A DNA stretch of 64,000 bases from Euborellia annulipes (Eukaryota; Arthropoda; Insecta; Dermaptera; Anisolabididae), in the NCBI GenBank assembly GCA_023213315.1, contig JAKCPI010014256.1, positions 111,916 to 175,915 of the forward strand, read 5' to 3'. Position numbers and translations under genes: made by a program. The stretch's first letter is position 1, and every line of letters begins with the position of its first letter. Below the pieces are notes generated by a model. The model was not told the origin of the DNA. It saw only the letters and a program-made list of their open reading frames with translations, and searched no databases. Below, in pieces: positions 11,701 to 21,384 of the stretch.

Positions 11701-14090
11701 TGGGTTTTGCAAGAGGATTTCCCTACAGCCCTTGAAAGTGACCAACTCAATAATTCTCGTCCACAAGGTCGTTAATTTTATTTTATTTTATTTGATGACC
11801 AATAACTTAATTTAATATATAAATTTCTTTACAGAATCCTTATTAGATAATTTACGAGAAGCTGAGATCACATTTCCTCCTACATATAAATATGACCCCG
11901 GGACAAATAATTTTGATACGTCACATAAACAACGCGCACCAGCATACACGGATAGGATCTTGTACAAAAGCCGATCTTCAAGTTCATCGTCAAATTCACA
12001 ACCTCTCGATTGTATGATGTACCAAAGTGTACAAAGCATTTGCACATCCGATCATAAACCAGTTTGGGCGCTATTCAAAACATCTGTTCGTCCTGGCATT
12101 GACACGTGAGTTTTGTTGACACACAAAATTAGTTTCTTGCTTGTCTTTCCTACAATTTCTTTTCGTCCACAATAACTCACAAAAATCATTATTTGAATGT
12201 GCTGATATTTTACACAAATTGCCAAGAGCTTTTCCTTCTTTTCGGGTCGACATTTCAAAGTGATGCGACCGAGAAGAGGAGCAAGATGACATGCCACTTA
12301 CTGGGACTGGAGAGTGGGGGTAGAAGAAATTCTAGCCTTCGTGGTCGAAAGATGTGAATCCCTTATTGAACTAACTGTCTGATAATTGGGCCCTGTTATG
12401 CAATGGTGTGTCAAAGACCAAACATCGAGTTTTGAGAAAATCAACATTAAAGTTTTTTGTTTTCATTGGATCATATATAATGTTTGTTGTCAATTGTGCA
12501 AGTAACATTAAATATAAATTTTTTTAGGACATATTTCATAAAAAAATACTATTAATTAAAGCATTTGAAATAATATTCCGTGCTTAACTCAATTTTGAAT
12601 TTTTTGGTCTTTGACACACCATTGCATAACAGGGTCCAATTAGTAAACATCGAGCCTTTATAAGGATGTATAATTTTTATTTATTTTTATCTGAAATTAC
12701 CAACATTAAAAAAGAATTTAAACTTTGGACCGATGGCTCTCGTTTAAATATTTTATTAATTAAGATTAAACCTAAATTATATGTATCAAAATATTTAATA
12801 AAATATTTTGAAACATAATATTATTAAATGTATATACGAATATCAGTGGCGCAACCAGGATTTGCTCCTGGGGGGGGTTTTCCGGGGGGGGGCTGATCTC
12901 AAATATTTTTCTGTGAAAAATTTTTTTTTTTTGCAGAACCGAAGTTTTTTTTGCCTTGCGGGGAAATTTTTTCCAGTCCGTAAAAATATTTTACCTTTTT
13001 TTTTTAGAGACGCTAAAATTTTGCCGCCCCGTGGGACCAAATTTTTCCCCATGTGCCGCCCGCGGAACCAAATTTTTTTTCCATGCGCCGCCCGCGGAAC
13101 ATTTCCTCTTTTGCGGAACCGAATTGATTATATTTTTTCTTTTCTATTTGTAATATATATATTTTGATTTTTTTTTTTATCTCCTGGGGGGGGGGGGGTT
13201 AAAACCCTAAAAACCCCCCTGGTTGCGCCTATGCGAATATGTATTATATTATATAATAGTATTAAATGTATTTAAAAGTGCGTATAAAGGATAACATTTA
13301 TTTGTCAATAATACGATATAGGAAAAAGGCAACAATGATGTGACGTCATATCACAATCCAAGTGGCGCAGACTTAATATTATCTAACTGTATATAACCTA
13401 GTGGCCCTCGGGGCTTGGTGTAGGGGTTAGAGTGCTAACCTCGTATACCAAACGTCGCGGGTTCGGAGCCCAGGCAGTCTGATGATTTTATTTAAGGCAT
13501 TTGGATACCAAATGGCTTAAATAAGAATGCCTGGACCCCAAATAATATATATTCATAACGGTTATCGTCAAAGTCTTAAATGGCCTAAGTTGCCGAAAAG
13601 ACTGTGTGAATGTGTGGGTGCATGTGGGTGTGAATGAGAAAAAAGTGTGAATGTTTAAAAAAAAAAAAAAAAAAAATATAACCTAGTAAATTTAAATAAA
13701 TAGGGTCGGGGTCTAAATGGCCAGAGATGCCGAAAAAGATATTAAATAAAAAAAAACATGGGGAATAATTTGTAAATAAAGATTCTTATGTTAGTGACGC
13801 AATTTCTCATTTATATACCAATTGATATCCAAATCAGATTAAATACGTGGCTGGGATCCGAACCCACTTCCCCTTGACTTTTAAGTTTATGAATATTGAC
13901 AATCTCCAAAGGCCTCGAGGGGATATTTTCAATTATAAAAATGTATTTTTTCCTGATTATTATTTGCATTTTCAGAATTCCTCTAGCAGCGGGTCTCTTC
14001 AATCGGGATGTCTATTTGGAGGGGATGAAGCGAAGAGCTGCTCTTCTCGACAAGCGCCAAGGCACATCCACTGTTTGTTCAATCCAGTAA
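5795..14090 (+). CDS. INPP5E: Inositol polyphosphate 5-phosphatase E (ciliary 5-phosphatase), complete
   Basis: Exons 5795-6187, 7433-7704, 8622-8739, 10389-10611, 10692-10910, 11618-11767, 11835-12105 and 13976-14090 join in frame to 586 aa; all introns are GT-AG. Residues 1-220 are low-complexity and Ser/Lys-rich, as in the family. The phosphatase domain starts near residue 240 with TWNMNGQ. It continues with [49 protein letters not shown] and [10 protein letters not shown], which are the metal- and substrate-binding motifs of inositol 5-phosphatases. After [20 protein letters not shown] the protein ends in CSIQ, a CaaX box for prenylation as in vertebrate INPP5E. The enzyme removes the 5-phosphate of PI(4,5)P2 and PI(3,4,5)P3 and keeps the ciliary membrane rich in PI4P. 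A possible AATAAA signal is at 14511. Several introns hold SINEs and MITEs. Confidence 0.97.
6660..6826 (+). repeat. SINE-B copy (tRNA-derived)
   Basis: In INPP5E intron 1. The head has CTTGGTGTAGAGGTTAGCGT and GGGTCGCGGGTTCGCATCCC. The body has TGGCTACCAAT, and the tail is GACGGGGCCTCCGTTGCC then AAAAAAGACC. This is the best-preserved SINE-B. Confidence 0.75.
6827..7432. other. AT-rich remainder of INPP5E intron 1
   Basis: Long A/T runs and a short (TA)n at 7093-7107. I see no gene, repeat family or RNA structure. The exon 2 acceptor lies at 7431-7432. Confidence 0.5.
8042..8291 (+). repeat. SINE-A copy (tRNA-derived)
   Basis: In INPP5E intron 2. The head has GCTTGGTGTAAAGGCTAGCG and GGGTCGCGGGTTCGGACCCC. 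The body has TACCAAATGGCT and the tail TCTTAAATGGCC, GCCGAAAAGACT, GT-rich repeats and an A run. Confidence 0.75.
9034..9346. mobile_element. hAT-type MITE with 8-bp target duplication
   Basis: Ends CAGCGTTTCCCAACC and GGTTGGGAACCACTG are inverted repeats of the common hAT type. The 8-bp duplication CTTTAGAG flanks it (9026-9033, 9347-9354). In INPP5E intron 3. Confidence 0.88.
9437..9482 (-). ncRNA. Candidate hammerhead ribozyme (left arm)
   Basis: Minus-strand core CTGAAGA, one extra A, stem II GGCCAC/GTGGCC, then GAAACGTT. Stem I TAC/GTA. Confidence 0.6.
9576..9619 (+). ncRNA. Candidate hammerhead ribozyme (right arm)
   Basis: Core CTGAAGA at 9580-9586, one extra A, stem II GGCCAC/GTGGCC, GAAACGTT at 9607-9614. 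Stem I TAC/GTA with further pairing after a bulge. The extra base after the core is tolerated in some natural hammerheads. Confidence 0.62.
9672..10388. other. Remainder of INPP5E intron 3
   Basis: AT-rich, with a G-rich run near 9840-9855. No gene or known repeat recognised. The exon 4 acceptor lies at 10387-10388. Confidence 0.4.
11201..11512. mobile_element. MITE flanked by TTAA
   Basis: Perfect terminal inverted repeats of 27 bp beginning GGGGCCCTTACACG, flanked on both sides by TTAA (11197-11200, 11513-11516). TTAA fits piggyBac-type insertion; a Harbinger-type origin cannot be excluded. In INPP5E intron 5. Confidence 0.75.
12384..12642 (+). mobile_element. MITE-P copy 1 (long inverted ends)
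   Basis: Ends are inverted repeats CCCTGTTATGCAATGGTGTG and continue to TCAAAGACCAAA. A second copy lies at 19047-19285 in the opposite direction. The insertion duplication is uncertain. In INPP5E intron 7. Confidence 0.7.
12844..13233. mobile_element. hAT-type MITE rich in G/C runs
   Basis: Ends CAGTGGCGCAACCAGG and CCTGGTTGCGCCTATG, flanked by CGAATAT (12837-12843, 13234-13240). Holds G runs and GCGCCGCCCGCGGAAC-like internal repeats. In INPP5E intron 7. Confidence 0.8.
13403..13675 (+). repeat. SINE-A, full length, with 12-bp target duplication
   Basis: Flanked by ATATAACCTAGT (13391-13402 and 13676-13687), the mark of LINE-driven insertion. The head has GGCTTGGTGTAGGGGTTAGA and TCGCGGGTTCGGAGCCC. 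The tail has TCTTAAATGGCCTAAGTTGC, GCCGAAAAGACT, GT-rich sequence and an A run. Best reference copy of SINE-A here. Confidence 0.9.
13688..13757 (+). repeat. SINE-B tail fragment
   Basis: ATAAATAGGGTCGGGGTCTA then AATGGCCAGAGATGCC and GAAAAAGA, directly after the 13403 SINE-A. Confidence 0.55.
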
Positions 14091-16259
14091 ATTATTTACA
14101 GTCTACTTTTTTTTAATTTTTATTTATTTATTTATTTATATTTATAGAATCAGAGAATTTTTTTTTATTTTTTTAAATAGGAAAAATTTTAAAATTTCCT
14201 ATTTTTTTTATAAACGATATCTAGTCATTTATTAAAAGTCATAATTTTATTTTTTTTTTAAGTTTTTTGAGAGATCTTTTTTTAATAAGGATTTAAAATC
14301 TCCTTTTCTCGCATTTTTATTATTTTATATAAATAGAGAATTTTTTTTTCTTTTCACTGTACTCTTCTTTTGTTTATGTGCCTAACAAAATTAATTGCGT
14401 TGACTATCATTTTTGCTACGAATCTTTTTTATTATAAAAACACCTTCCCTAAGCCAAATATTGATATATTGATATATACTGCTAGTCATTTATTAAATAT
14501 TTTTAATTAAAATAAAATGAACATCTCTTTTATATATAAATATATTTTGAAAGGAAAAAAAAATTGTTTTGTGCATATTTAGGAGAATCTCAGATTGTGT
14601 GGAGGAAGCAAAGAATTCCCCCCCCCCCCCCCTAGTTCACATGACGGATTCAGAATTTAGAAAATTAATTTTCATATGGACATTGGGTCAGAAAAAATAA
14701 TTTGCTTATTCGGGATTTATTTTATAATTAGGGTTCGGATTTGTTTGCATTAAAGCAAAAAATTATCAGTTAAAATCTTTGTATTATTCTTTGGAGGCGA
14801 AAGAAGGGTGACTTCTTCATCAAAAAAATTTTCTTTGCTATTATGCATCTAAATCGGAACCCTAGTAATTCTTTTTTAGGGGGGAATCAGCAGCGAGTTG
14901 ACTAGCGTGCCGTTTTGGCTACCAATCAATTGAAATAAATGGCCTCCGATGCCGAGAGTTAGCTAAATAAAAAAAAAGATCGGATGCCTAAAAAGACGAA
15001 TGAAAATATAAGAATGAGTTGAACATTTTTGATAAATTGGGATTCTGCTTCCGTGATTTGTTCCCATCCGATTTGGGCGATTCTCTATTTTTTCTGGACT
15101 CGATGGCAGATGATAATAAAAAAAAATAAAAATACAATCCCTTATTAATAGCCATGACGTTTGTAGCGCACACTCTGAATTTTCTTGATGATTGAATTGG
15201 TGTCGTTAGGAAAATCCACTTTTCTTACATTTAGGCCTAAAGAAATATTTGTATAGGGATTAAAAGAATAAACGGGGACATCATACACATGACTAGAATA
15301 ACGAGGGGGGGGGAAGGGGGGGGAGTCTGTGATGTCCCATTTAGAGAGTTTTCAAAAAAACGGCCAATCAATTGAGCTAGTCTGGGGATTTTATTTACAT
15401 TTCATCTCATTTGAAATTTCATGTCCTTTGTATTGTTTCTTTAAAATTTTGATGGTCTCTAGTTGCCAAAGGCAACTTGGAAATTGAATGAAAGTTGGGA
15501 CCTCCTTGAATCCCCCCCCCCCCAATGTGCAATATTTAATGGTTAACATAGTTATACTATTGTCTATTAGTTAAATTTTATAGTAGGCCTACGAGCGAAG
15601 TGCAAATTTACCCCCCCCCCCCCCCCCCCTCACACCGATTCACGGTAATTAAGAATAGAATGGCAAATGTTGACTTTTAATTTTTTTTATACCAAGTAAT
15701 TTAAATGTTAATGGAATAAAGAAATTGTTAATAAATCTAAAATGTTGATAAATTGTTAAATTTAAACAGGGTTGTCCAGGAACGGAAGGCAAATTCAACT
15801 TTGCTCACTATTAAATAAAAAAAAGAAAGAGTACAAAAATAAAAGATGGAATAAAATATGTGAATTCATTAGATTGAGGGCTTCAAAATGAAAACATTTC
15901 GAAAAGGAGGGCAAAAGAGGATTTCCCTTTCAAGTCGACGCTGCTTCCGTTTTTATAAACAAATAAGCACACGAACGTACATGGAAGGATCTGCTTTTAT
16001 TTTGCCATCCTTCTCGCTTGTAACTCTGTTCATTTTGAAATTTAAGATTTCTATTTTAACAAAGGAGGGGAGGAGGCATTTACCCCCTCCCCTCCTCTTT
16101 TTTTGCGTTTTCATTCAGTATTTCTCCCTCTTATTAATCATTTACCTGTTATATTGGAATTTCGAGGTTTTCTGAGATTTCGTTTTAATTTCAAATAATA
16201 GACACTAGAAATACTCTGTTTTTTCAGATATAATAATATTTAATGGCTGGAAATATTTG
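14091..16259. other. Intergenic stretch downstream of INPP5E
   Basis: AT-rich, with the probable INPP5E 3' UTR (AATAAA at 14511), C and G runs near 14620, 15310, 15510 and 15610, and a SINE-B fragment at 14893-14975. No gene seen. Confidence 0.5.
14893..14975 (+). repeat. SINE-B fragment
   Basis: Contains GACTAGCGTGCCG, GGCTACCAATCAATTGAAAT and AATGGCCTCCGATGCC, as in the 6660 copy; the B box is lost. Confidence 0.5.
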
Positions 16260-16319
16260 TAAATAGGATATGGAAATGCAGGCAGCCAAAATGAAAAACA
16301 CTCTCGATACTCTGTGAAC

Positions 16320-16364
16320 GTTCAGACGTTTCGGGTAAAATTTATTCACCCATCTTCAGTGAAC
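16320..16364 (-). ncRNA. Candidate type I hammerhead ribozyme
   Basis: Minus strand: stem I GTTCA/TGAAC, core CTGAAGA, extra T, stem II GGGT/ACCC, GAAACGTC. Identical to the three plus copies. Confidence 0.68.
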
Positions 16365-16403
16365 AGTTCTAGTGAGAGAGAGTTAAGTTAAGTCACTAGA
16401 ACT

Positions 16404-16448
16404 GTTCACTGAAGATGGGTGAATAAATTTTACCCGAAACGTCTGAAC
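16404..16448 (+). ncRNA. Candidate type I hammerhead ribozyme, tandem copy 1
   Basis: Stem I GTTCA (16404-16408) with TGAAC (16444-16448). Core CTGAAGA 16409-16415, stem II GGGT/ACCC, GAAACGTC. Predicted cleavage after 16443. Confidence 0.7.
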
Positions 16449-16493
16449 GTTCACAGTTCTAGTGACTTAACTTAACTCTCTCTCACTAGAACT

Positions 16494-16538
16494 GTTCACT
16501 GAAGATGGGTGAATAAATTTTACCCGAAACGTCTGAAC
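16494..16538 (+). ncRNA. Candidate type I hammerhead ribozyme, tandem copy 2
   Basis: Same sequence as copy 1. Predicted cleavage after 16533, so a transcript could release a monomer of about 90 nt between copies. Confidence 0.7.
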
Positions 16539-16582
16539 GTTCACAGTTCTAGTGACTTAACTTAACCTCTCTCACTAGAACT

Positions 16583-16627
16583 GTTCACTGAAGATGGGTG
16601 AATAAATTTTACCCGAAACGTCTGAAC
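16583..16627 (+). ncRNA. Candidate type I hammerhead ribozyme, tandem copy 3
   Basis: Same sequence as copies 1 and 2. Predicted cleavage after 16622. Confidence 0.7.
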
Positions 16628-16688
16628 GTTCACAGAGTATCGAGAGTGTTTTTCATTTTGGCTGCCTGCATTTCCATATCCTATTTAC

Positions 16689-18820
16689 TCTGTTTTTTCT
16701 ATTAACGAGATCCATTTATTAATTAATTTGTTTTATACTTTTTTACATTCCAATTTGTCTTTTTTTTTATTGTTTTATCTAGAAAAAATTTCTTATTGCA
16801 AAGAACAAAAATTATTTTATTTAATAAAATCAAAGATTTTTGCAAAGAAGAAATTTGAGATAGTACACACCTGTATTTGCTTTCTTCTATAAATAGATGT
16901 CTATTTTTAGTAATTAAAAAATCAATTAATTTTAGTACCTCTAGATGCCTTTCTATAAGACCATTTTTTGAGATTGTTAACTCCAGTTTAAAAACAAAAG
17001 AGAATAGTAATTAAGAAATTAGAATATATATATAGAATGTTAGTTTGTTGTTCTCAAACTAAAACTTGAAAAAAATAATGTTGATTCTTACTTAAATAGG
17101 CTCTATATATATTTATATGCAAATTTCCTCTAAACTGTTTATTAAGTTACTTAATTTATATGCCGCTAGACTTTAAATATCTGCCTAGGGCGCGAGTAAA
17201 GGCTAATATAAAGATTAAGAAAGTGACTCGTTTTCTATGATAGGTGACTTTTTCTCTTGATTAGCCTTAAAATGAGCGCGGAAACCAAAAATCTCTAAAT
17301 ATAACGACAATTTTGAAGAAATATTAAAATGACTTTGTCCTATAAAAAATGTTATTTAACTTATTTAATCCAGAAATAGAGTTATTTTAGTTGGGTAGTT
17401 GCAGCGCACAGGACATGGTATGGTCTCTCCTCCCCTATTGCTAGATTATCCAGATTGGGAAATGGTGATCGTTGTCCGAACATGGACATACCCACAATTA
17501 ATTTATTTCAAAGGCCTAATGAATGTATTTATGTTAATCAATGCAACAAAAGTGAAGAAATGTAAATATATTTGTATTTGGGCTAATTGCCTGTGTAATA
17601 GTAAATAAATAAATAAATATATATGAAAAAAGAAGCTATAAAAAATATACAATAGGGAAATTTTAGAAGTTAGCTTCAATACCGTTAATGGCAGATAAAT
17701 AAACAAAATTTTTTTTACTATTTTTTATTTAATATTCTAGTAACCAAACAAAAATAGCTCTATTACTGTTTATTTAGCTGAGAAATTCAATAGATCAATA
17801 AAAAACTCTGGGGGGGGGGGGGGAAGTAATTTAAACTACATATTTTAAAAGTTAAATTCAAAGTTTTCGTTATTTTCAGAGATATTTGCTCCAAATTGAC
17901 TTTCCGCGCTCTTTTTTGGGCTAATAAAGAGAAAGGTAAAAGAAAAAAACACAACTATCCACTTATATTCTTTATATTAGCCGAACTTTCTCTGGCGTAA
18001 CTAAAAAGGGGCCGCCTGTCCCGGGGGCCGGGCGGAGCAAACGCTAATTACGCTAGTTACGTCATTGGTTTGAGAACTACTTTATTGATCAAATCATCTG
18101 TAATAATGAAATTTGATATTTCAAGCAATAACTTTTGTTATTAGATTTCTATTATATAAAATGTAAACATGGTATGATTGTCTCATGTCTGTGGCCTTAC
18201 GCTAAATGACCTATGAACCTTGAAATTTAACTTAAAAAAAAAGAAAAAGGTCTTTTGCCACTTTATTATGGCTGTGTTTGATCTCCTTAAATAGTAATGA
18301 ATTTAAACAAAAGTATTTTTCCAGAAAAAGTTGCATCTCGAAATTATTCAAATACTCAACTTGCGATTATTTTTGTGAAATCTCCAAAATCCAACCCTAA
18401 TCGAAATGAAATGAATCCGTCTCCTGTTTCGTGCGTTAGAAGCGAGAGGAAAGCTCCTCAAAGAAATCCTTCCTTGATCTTGGAGATGAATTAGCAAAAA
18501 CGATAAAGAAATCATTGTGGAGTTTGAAATTAACGCACCTTAATATGTCCCAGTACAGCGCGTTTATTAAAATTTCATTTTTTTTAAATATTAATAAATG
18601 CTCCATTTTTTTCGTTTACGACGTTATATATATCTTCTAAAAATTTATTAATATTATTTTAAAAAATTGCATAAAAGAAAAAAAAATATTCGAGATCCAA
18701 TTTTGGTTTCTTTCTAAAAATATTTGGAAATTCATTGGCTGTTTTTTGTGTGTTCAGAATTACGTTTAATTGGTCAGCGTCCATTTGGTCAGACAAAATC
18801 GCTAGGTGTGTGCTAGGCTT
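16689..18820. other. AT-rich intergenic stretch
   Basis: No gene recognised. It has a G run at 17811-17822 and a short GC-rich patch at 18007-18045, perhaps a repeat scrap. Short open frames such as 18297-18494 have no recognisable protein features. Confidence 0.4.
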
Positions 18821-19347
18821 TAGGCCATGTCCAGATGAGGCGTTTAAATTTTCTATTGCGTCCAGATACCGCGTATTACGCCCGTTTCAAAGCTGGGAGG
18901 GATCGAAGTTATGACGCTCCATTTCAAATCAAATACGTTTACTCGCAACGGACTCGCGCGTAGTACTGGCAACAATGGCCCCCCGAGTATCTCGACTCGC
19001 GCGTACAACGGGCGAGTGAGGAAACGCGCATCTGGACGCAATATATGGGCCCCGTTATGCAATGGTGTGTCAAAGACCAAAAAATTCAAAATTGAGTTAA
19101 GCACGGAATATTGTTTCAAATGCTTTAATTAATAGTATTTTCTATGAAATATGTCCTAAAAAAACTACTTACTTACTTGCACAATTGACAAGAAAAATTA
19201 TATATAATCCAATGTAAACAAAAAACTTTATTGATTTTCTCAAAACTCGATGTTTGGTCTTTGACACACCATTGCATAACATGGCAACAATATGTAGCTC
19301 TAGTATCTCGAGTATGCGCGTAAAACGCCTCATCTGGACATGGCCTA
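18821..19347. mobile_element. MITE with TAGGCCATGTCCAGATGAGG ends, interrupted by MITE-P
   Basis: Ends TAGGCCATGTCCAGATGAGG and its complement are perfect inverted repeats. The interior has GCGTCCAGATAC and GCATCTGGACGC and several CGCG words. MITE-P copy 2 is inserted in it. Confidence 0.75.
19047..19285 (-). mobile_element. MITE-P copy 2, nested
   Basis: CCCGTTATGCAATGGTGTGT at one end and its complement at the other. The body is the reverse complement of the 12384 copy. Inserted in the 18821-19347 MITE, so it is younger than that element. Confidence 0.72.
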
Positions 19348-19824
19348 AAAGATGCAATCTACTCACCATAGAGAGAGAAGCTTTTGAATTTCCATTTATT
19401 TATATACAAAGTTAGAATCTATGCCTCTGGAGAACATATTTATAAATATTCTAAACTAAAAACTCTTTGTAGCTAATATTCTGGATTAAAAATAAATATT
19501 TTATCAAACTTTCTGAAATTAAACTTTTTTCTTTTATTATTATTAAGTGAAGTATATATATATAAAAATTAAAAGTTTGATTTGGAAATATTTTATTCAA
19601 TAATATTATACTAAATTATCTTATTTTCAGTATTACTATTTATTTTTATTTACTTTTCTTATAAAACATTATAGCCAATTTCTTCTTTTTCTCTTCTCAG
19701 TGTTGTGAGGAATGATACTGATGTTGTAGCTGCCCGCGTTTCCTTTCTCACAAATAGGGCCGTTCCTGATGGGTGTGCCCTCCGAGCCAGCCAAAAAGAA
19801 AGTTGCAATTTTTTTTTCCTATAA

Positions 19825-20200
19825 TTAAGATTTATCATTTTAAATGAATTATTGGATCTTATTGGCTCATATAGAAGAAGCGCAGAAGCGATCGTCGCCG
19901 CACGGCCAAACATTTCCGAAGAGTTTAATTCTATTTTTTATTTTATTTAAGGTATTTTTCGGCTTGGAAGGCCATTTAGACCCCATCTCTATTTGTTTCA
20001 AATGAATTGGTAGCCAATCCTTTTAATTCTAATTAATATTATATAATTAGATAATGCTACCATCTTTCAACAATAAGAAGAATTAAAACCCTACGGAAAT
20101 CTTGGGGTATTTTCGGCCGTGCGGTGACGCGAACAAGTCATGCGCTTATAATAATCCCAATTAAGATCCAATAATTCATTTAAAATGAAAAATACTAGAT
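19825..20200. repeat. Inverted repeat around a SINE-B piece
   Basis: CATTTTAAATGAATTATTGG and, nearer the middle, GCCGCACGGCC recur inverted at about 20108-20190. A minus-strand SINE-B tail at about 19936-20035 lies in the middle. No clear target duplication. Confidence 0.5.
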
Positions 20201-20314
20201 ACAAAACTGACTCAAATTCCCCCTATAATTACACAAAGAGCTGATGAGATACTTATTGCTCCCATGAAATCCATATTTTCAAATAAATGGCACCAGGGTT
20301 TAATTTATTCCCTA

Positions 20315-20487
20315 TATTTGACCTGCGGGATCTCCAGCAGGGAGAGAGGCGCCTTAATTCCTGGCACGGGGCTGGCAACAAAACCAGGAACGGTCCAGGT
20401 CAGAAGGAGGCATCACATAAATTTTTGCCCTTGCTGGGATTTGAACCTGAGTTGTCTTCAACTCACGATTGCAAGAGTTATTTATTT
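20315..20487 (-). repeat. tRNA-like SINE of a third type (SINE-C)
   Basis: The minus strand has AGGTTCAAATCCCAGCAAGG, a B-box-like word after an arm, and a GC-rich body unlike its surroundings. Low-copy here. Confidence 0.4.
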
Positions 20488-20489
20488 TA

Positions 20490-21384
20490 GTCTTCAAAAA
20501 ATCTTTTATTTATTTAATTTTAGTACTAATTATTTATAAGAGAAATGCTCAAACCAAAATAAAGATCTTTTTTTGATATAATTTTTTTCTTAAATGATCC
20601 ACTTAACTCTGTGATATTCAAATATTAAGTCGTCTATATTCATTTGAAAAATTTATGAACCAAATATATACCTATATGTGACATATAAAAAAAAAAATAG
20701 AAGCCTTCTATTGTAAGAAATCTTGATGTTCTATGTAAAAAAATTTTTAATTTAAATAAATAAAAATAAATTTGTTTTATAGATGAAATTTTTTAAGACA
20801 AATCCTTTTCCAAATAGTCCATTAAACCGATTTACTTGAGTCAATTCTTATTTCTGCTCTAGAAATTGATTGACTTCTAATTTGTAAATTATTCCCATTG
20901 TAATTGGACAAAGTTTCTCGAAATGTAAAACAAATACAAACTTTGATCGGCCGTATCTCGGTTAATATTGGGTCTACATATTCGTTTTATCTACCAAATT
21001 TTAGCAAATTTAAATTTTGCCGGTAAAATATTAAACTGTTTTGCGAATGTAGTAACATTTGAAAAAATTTCAGAATCCTTTAACAAATAAAATAGCTATT
21101 TAAATATAAATTCCCTTTGTATAAATCAGATATAAATCACTTTGATACGATTAATAAATATTATAATTTGTTATTTTAAGAAATAAATGAACGTGAAGAG
21201 TTAAATTATCAATGGTTTAGGAAGCCATTATTATTATTTTTATTATTACTACTACTACTACTCTTTCTTACTGTCAATTCTCTTTCCAATTGACATCTAA
21301 ATTTCTAACTATTTTTTAAATTCTAATTTCCTCTATAACTTGTAAATATAATCATGCCAAGCAAATAGTTATTTTCATTTGAAA
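20490..21384. other. AT-rich sequence upstream of LRRK
   Basis: Would hold the LRRK 5' UTR and promoter. I see an ACT trinucleotide run near 21248-21262 and nothing else definite. Confidence 0.4.

Larger units (their letters stand above)
16260..16688. mobile_element. Palindromic element with one inverted and three tandem hammerhead units
   Basis: Outer arms TAAATAGGATATGGAAATGC and its complement. Inside, one minus-strand unit is followed by three plus-strand copies starting 90 and 89 bp apart. Spacers AGTTCTAGTGACTTAACTTA are repeated too. It is the richest hammerhead locus in the window. Confidence 0.8.

Noticed and set aside
12843..13167. Open frames of over 60 codons on both strands
   Set aside because: They lie inside a hAT MITE with G/C and T runs; the protein is low complexity.
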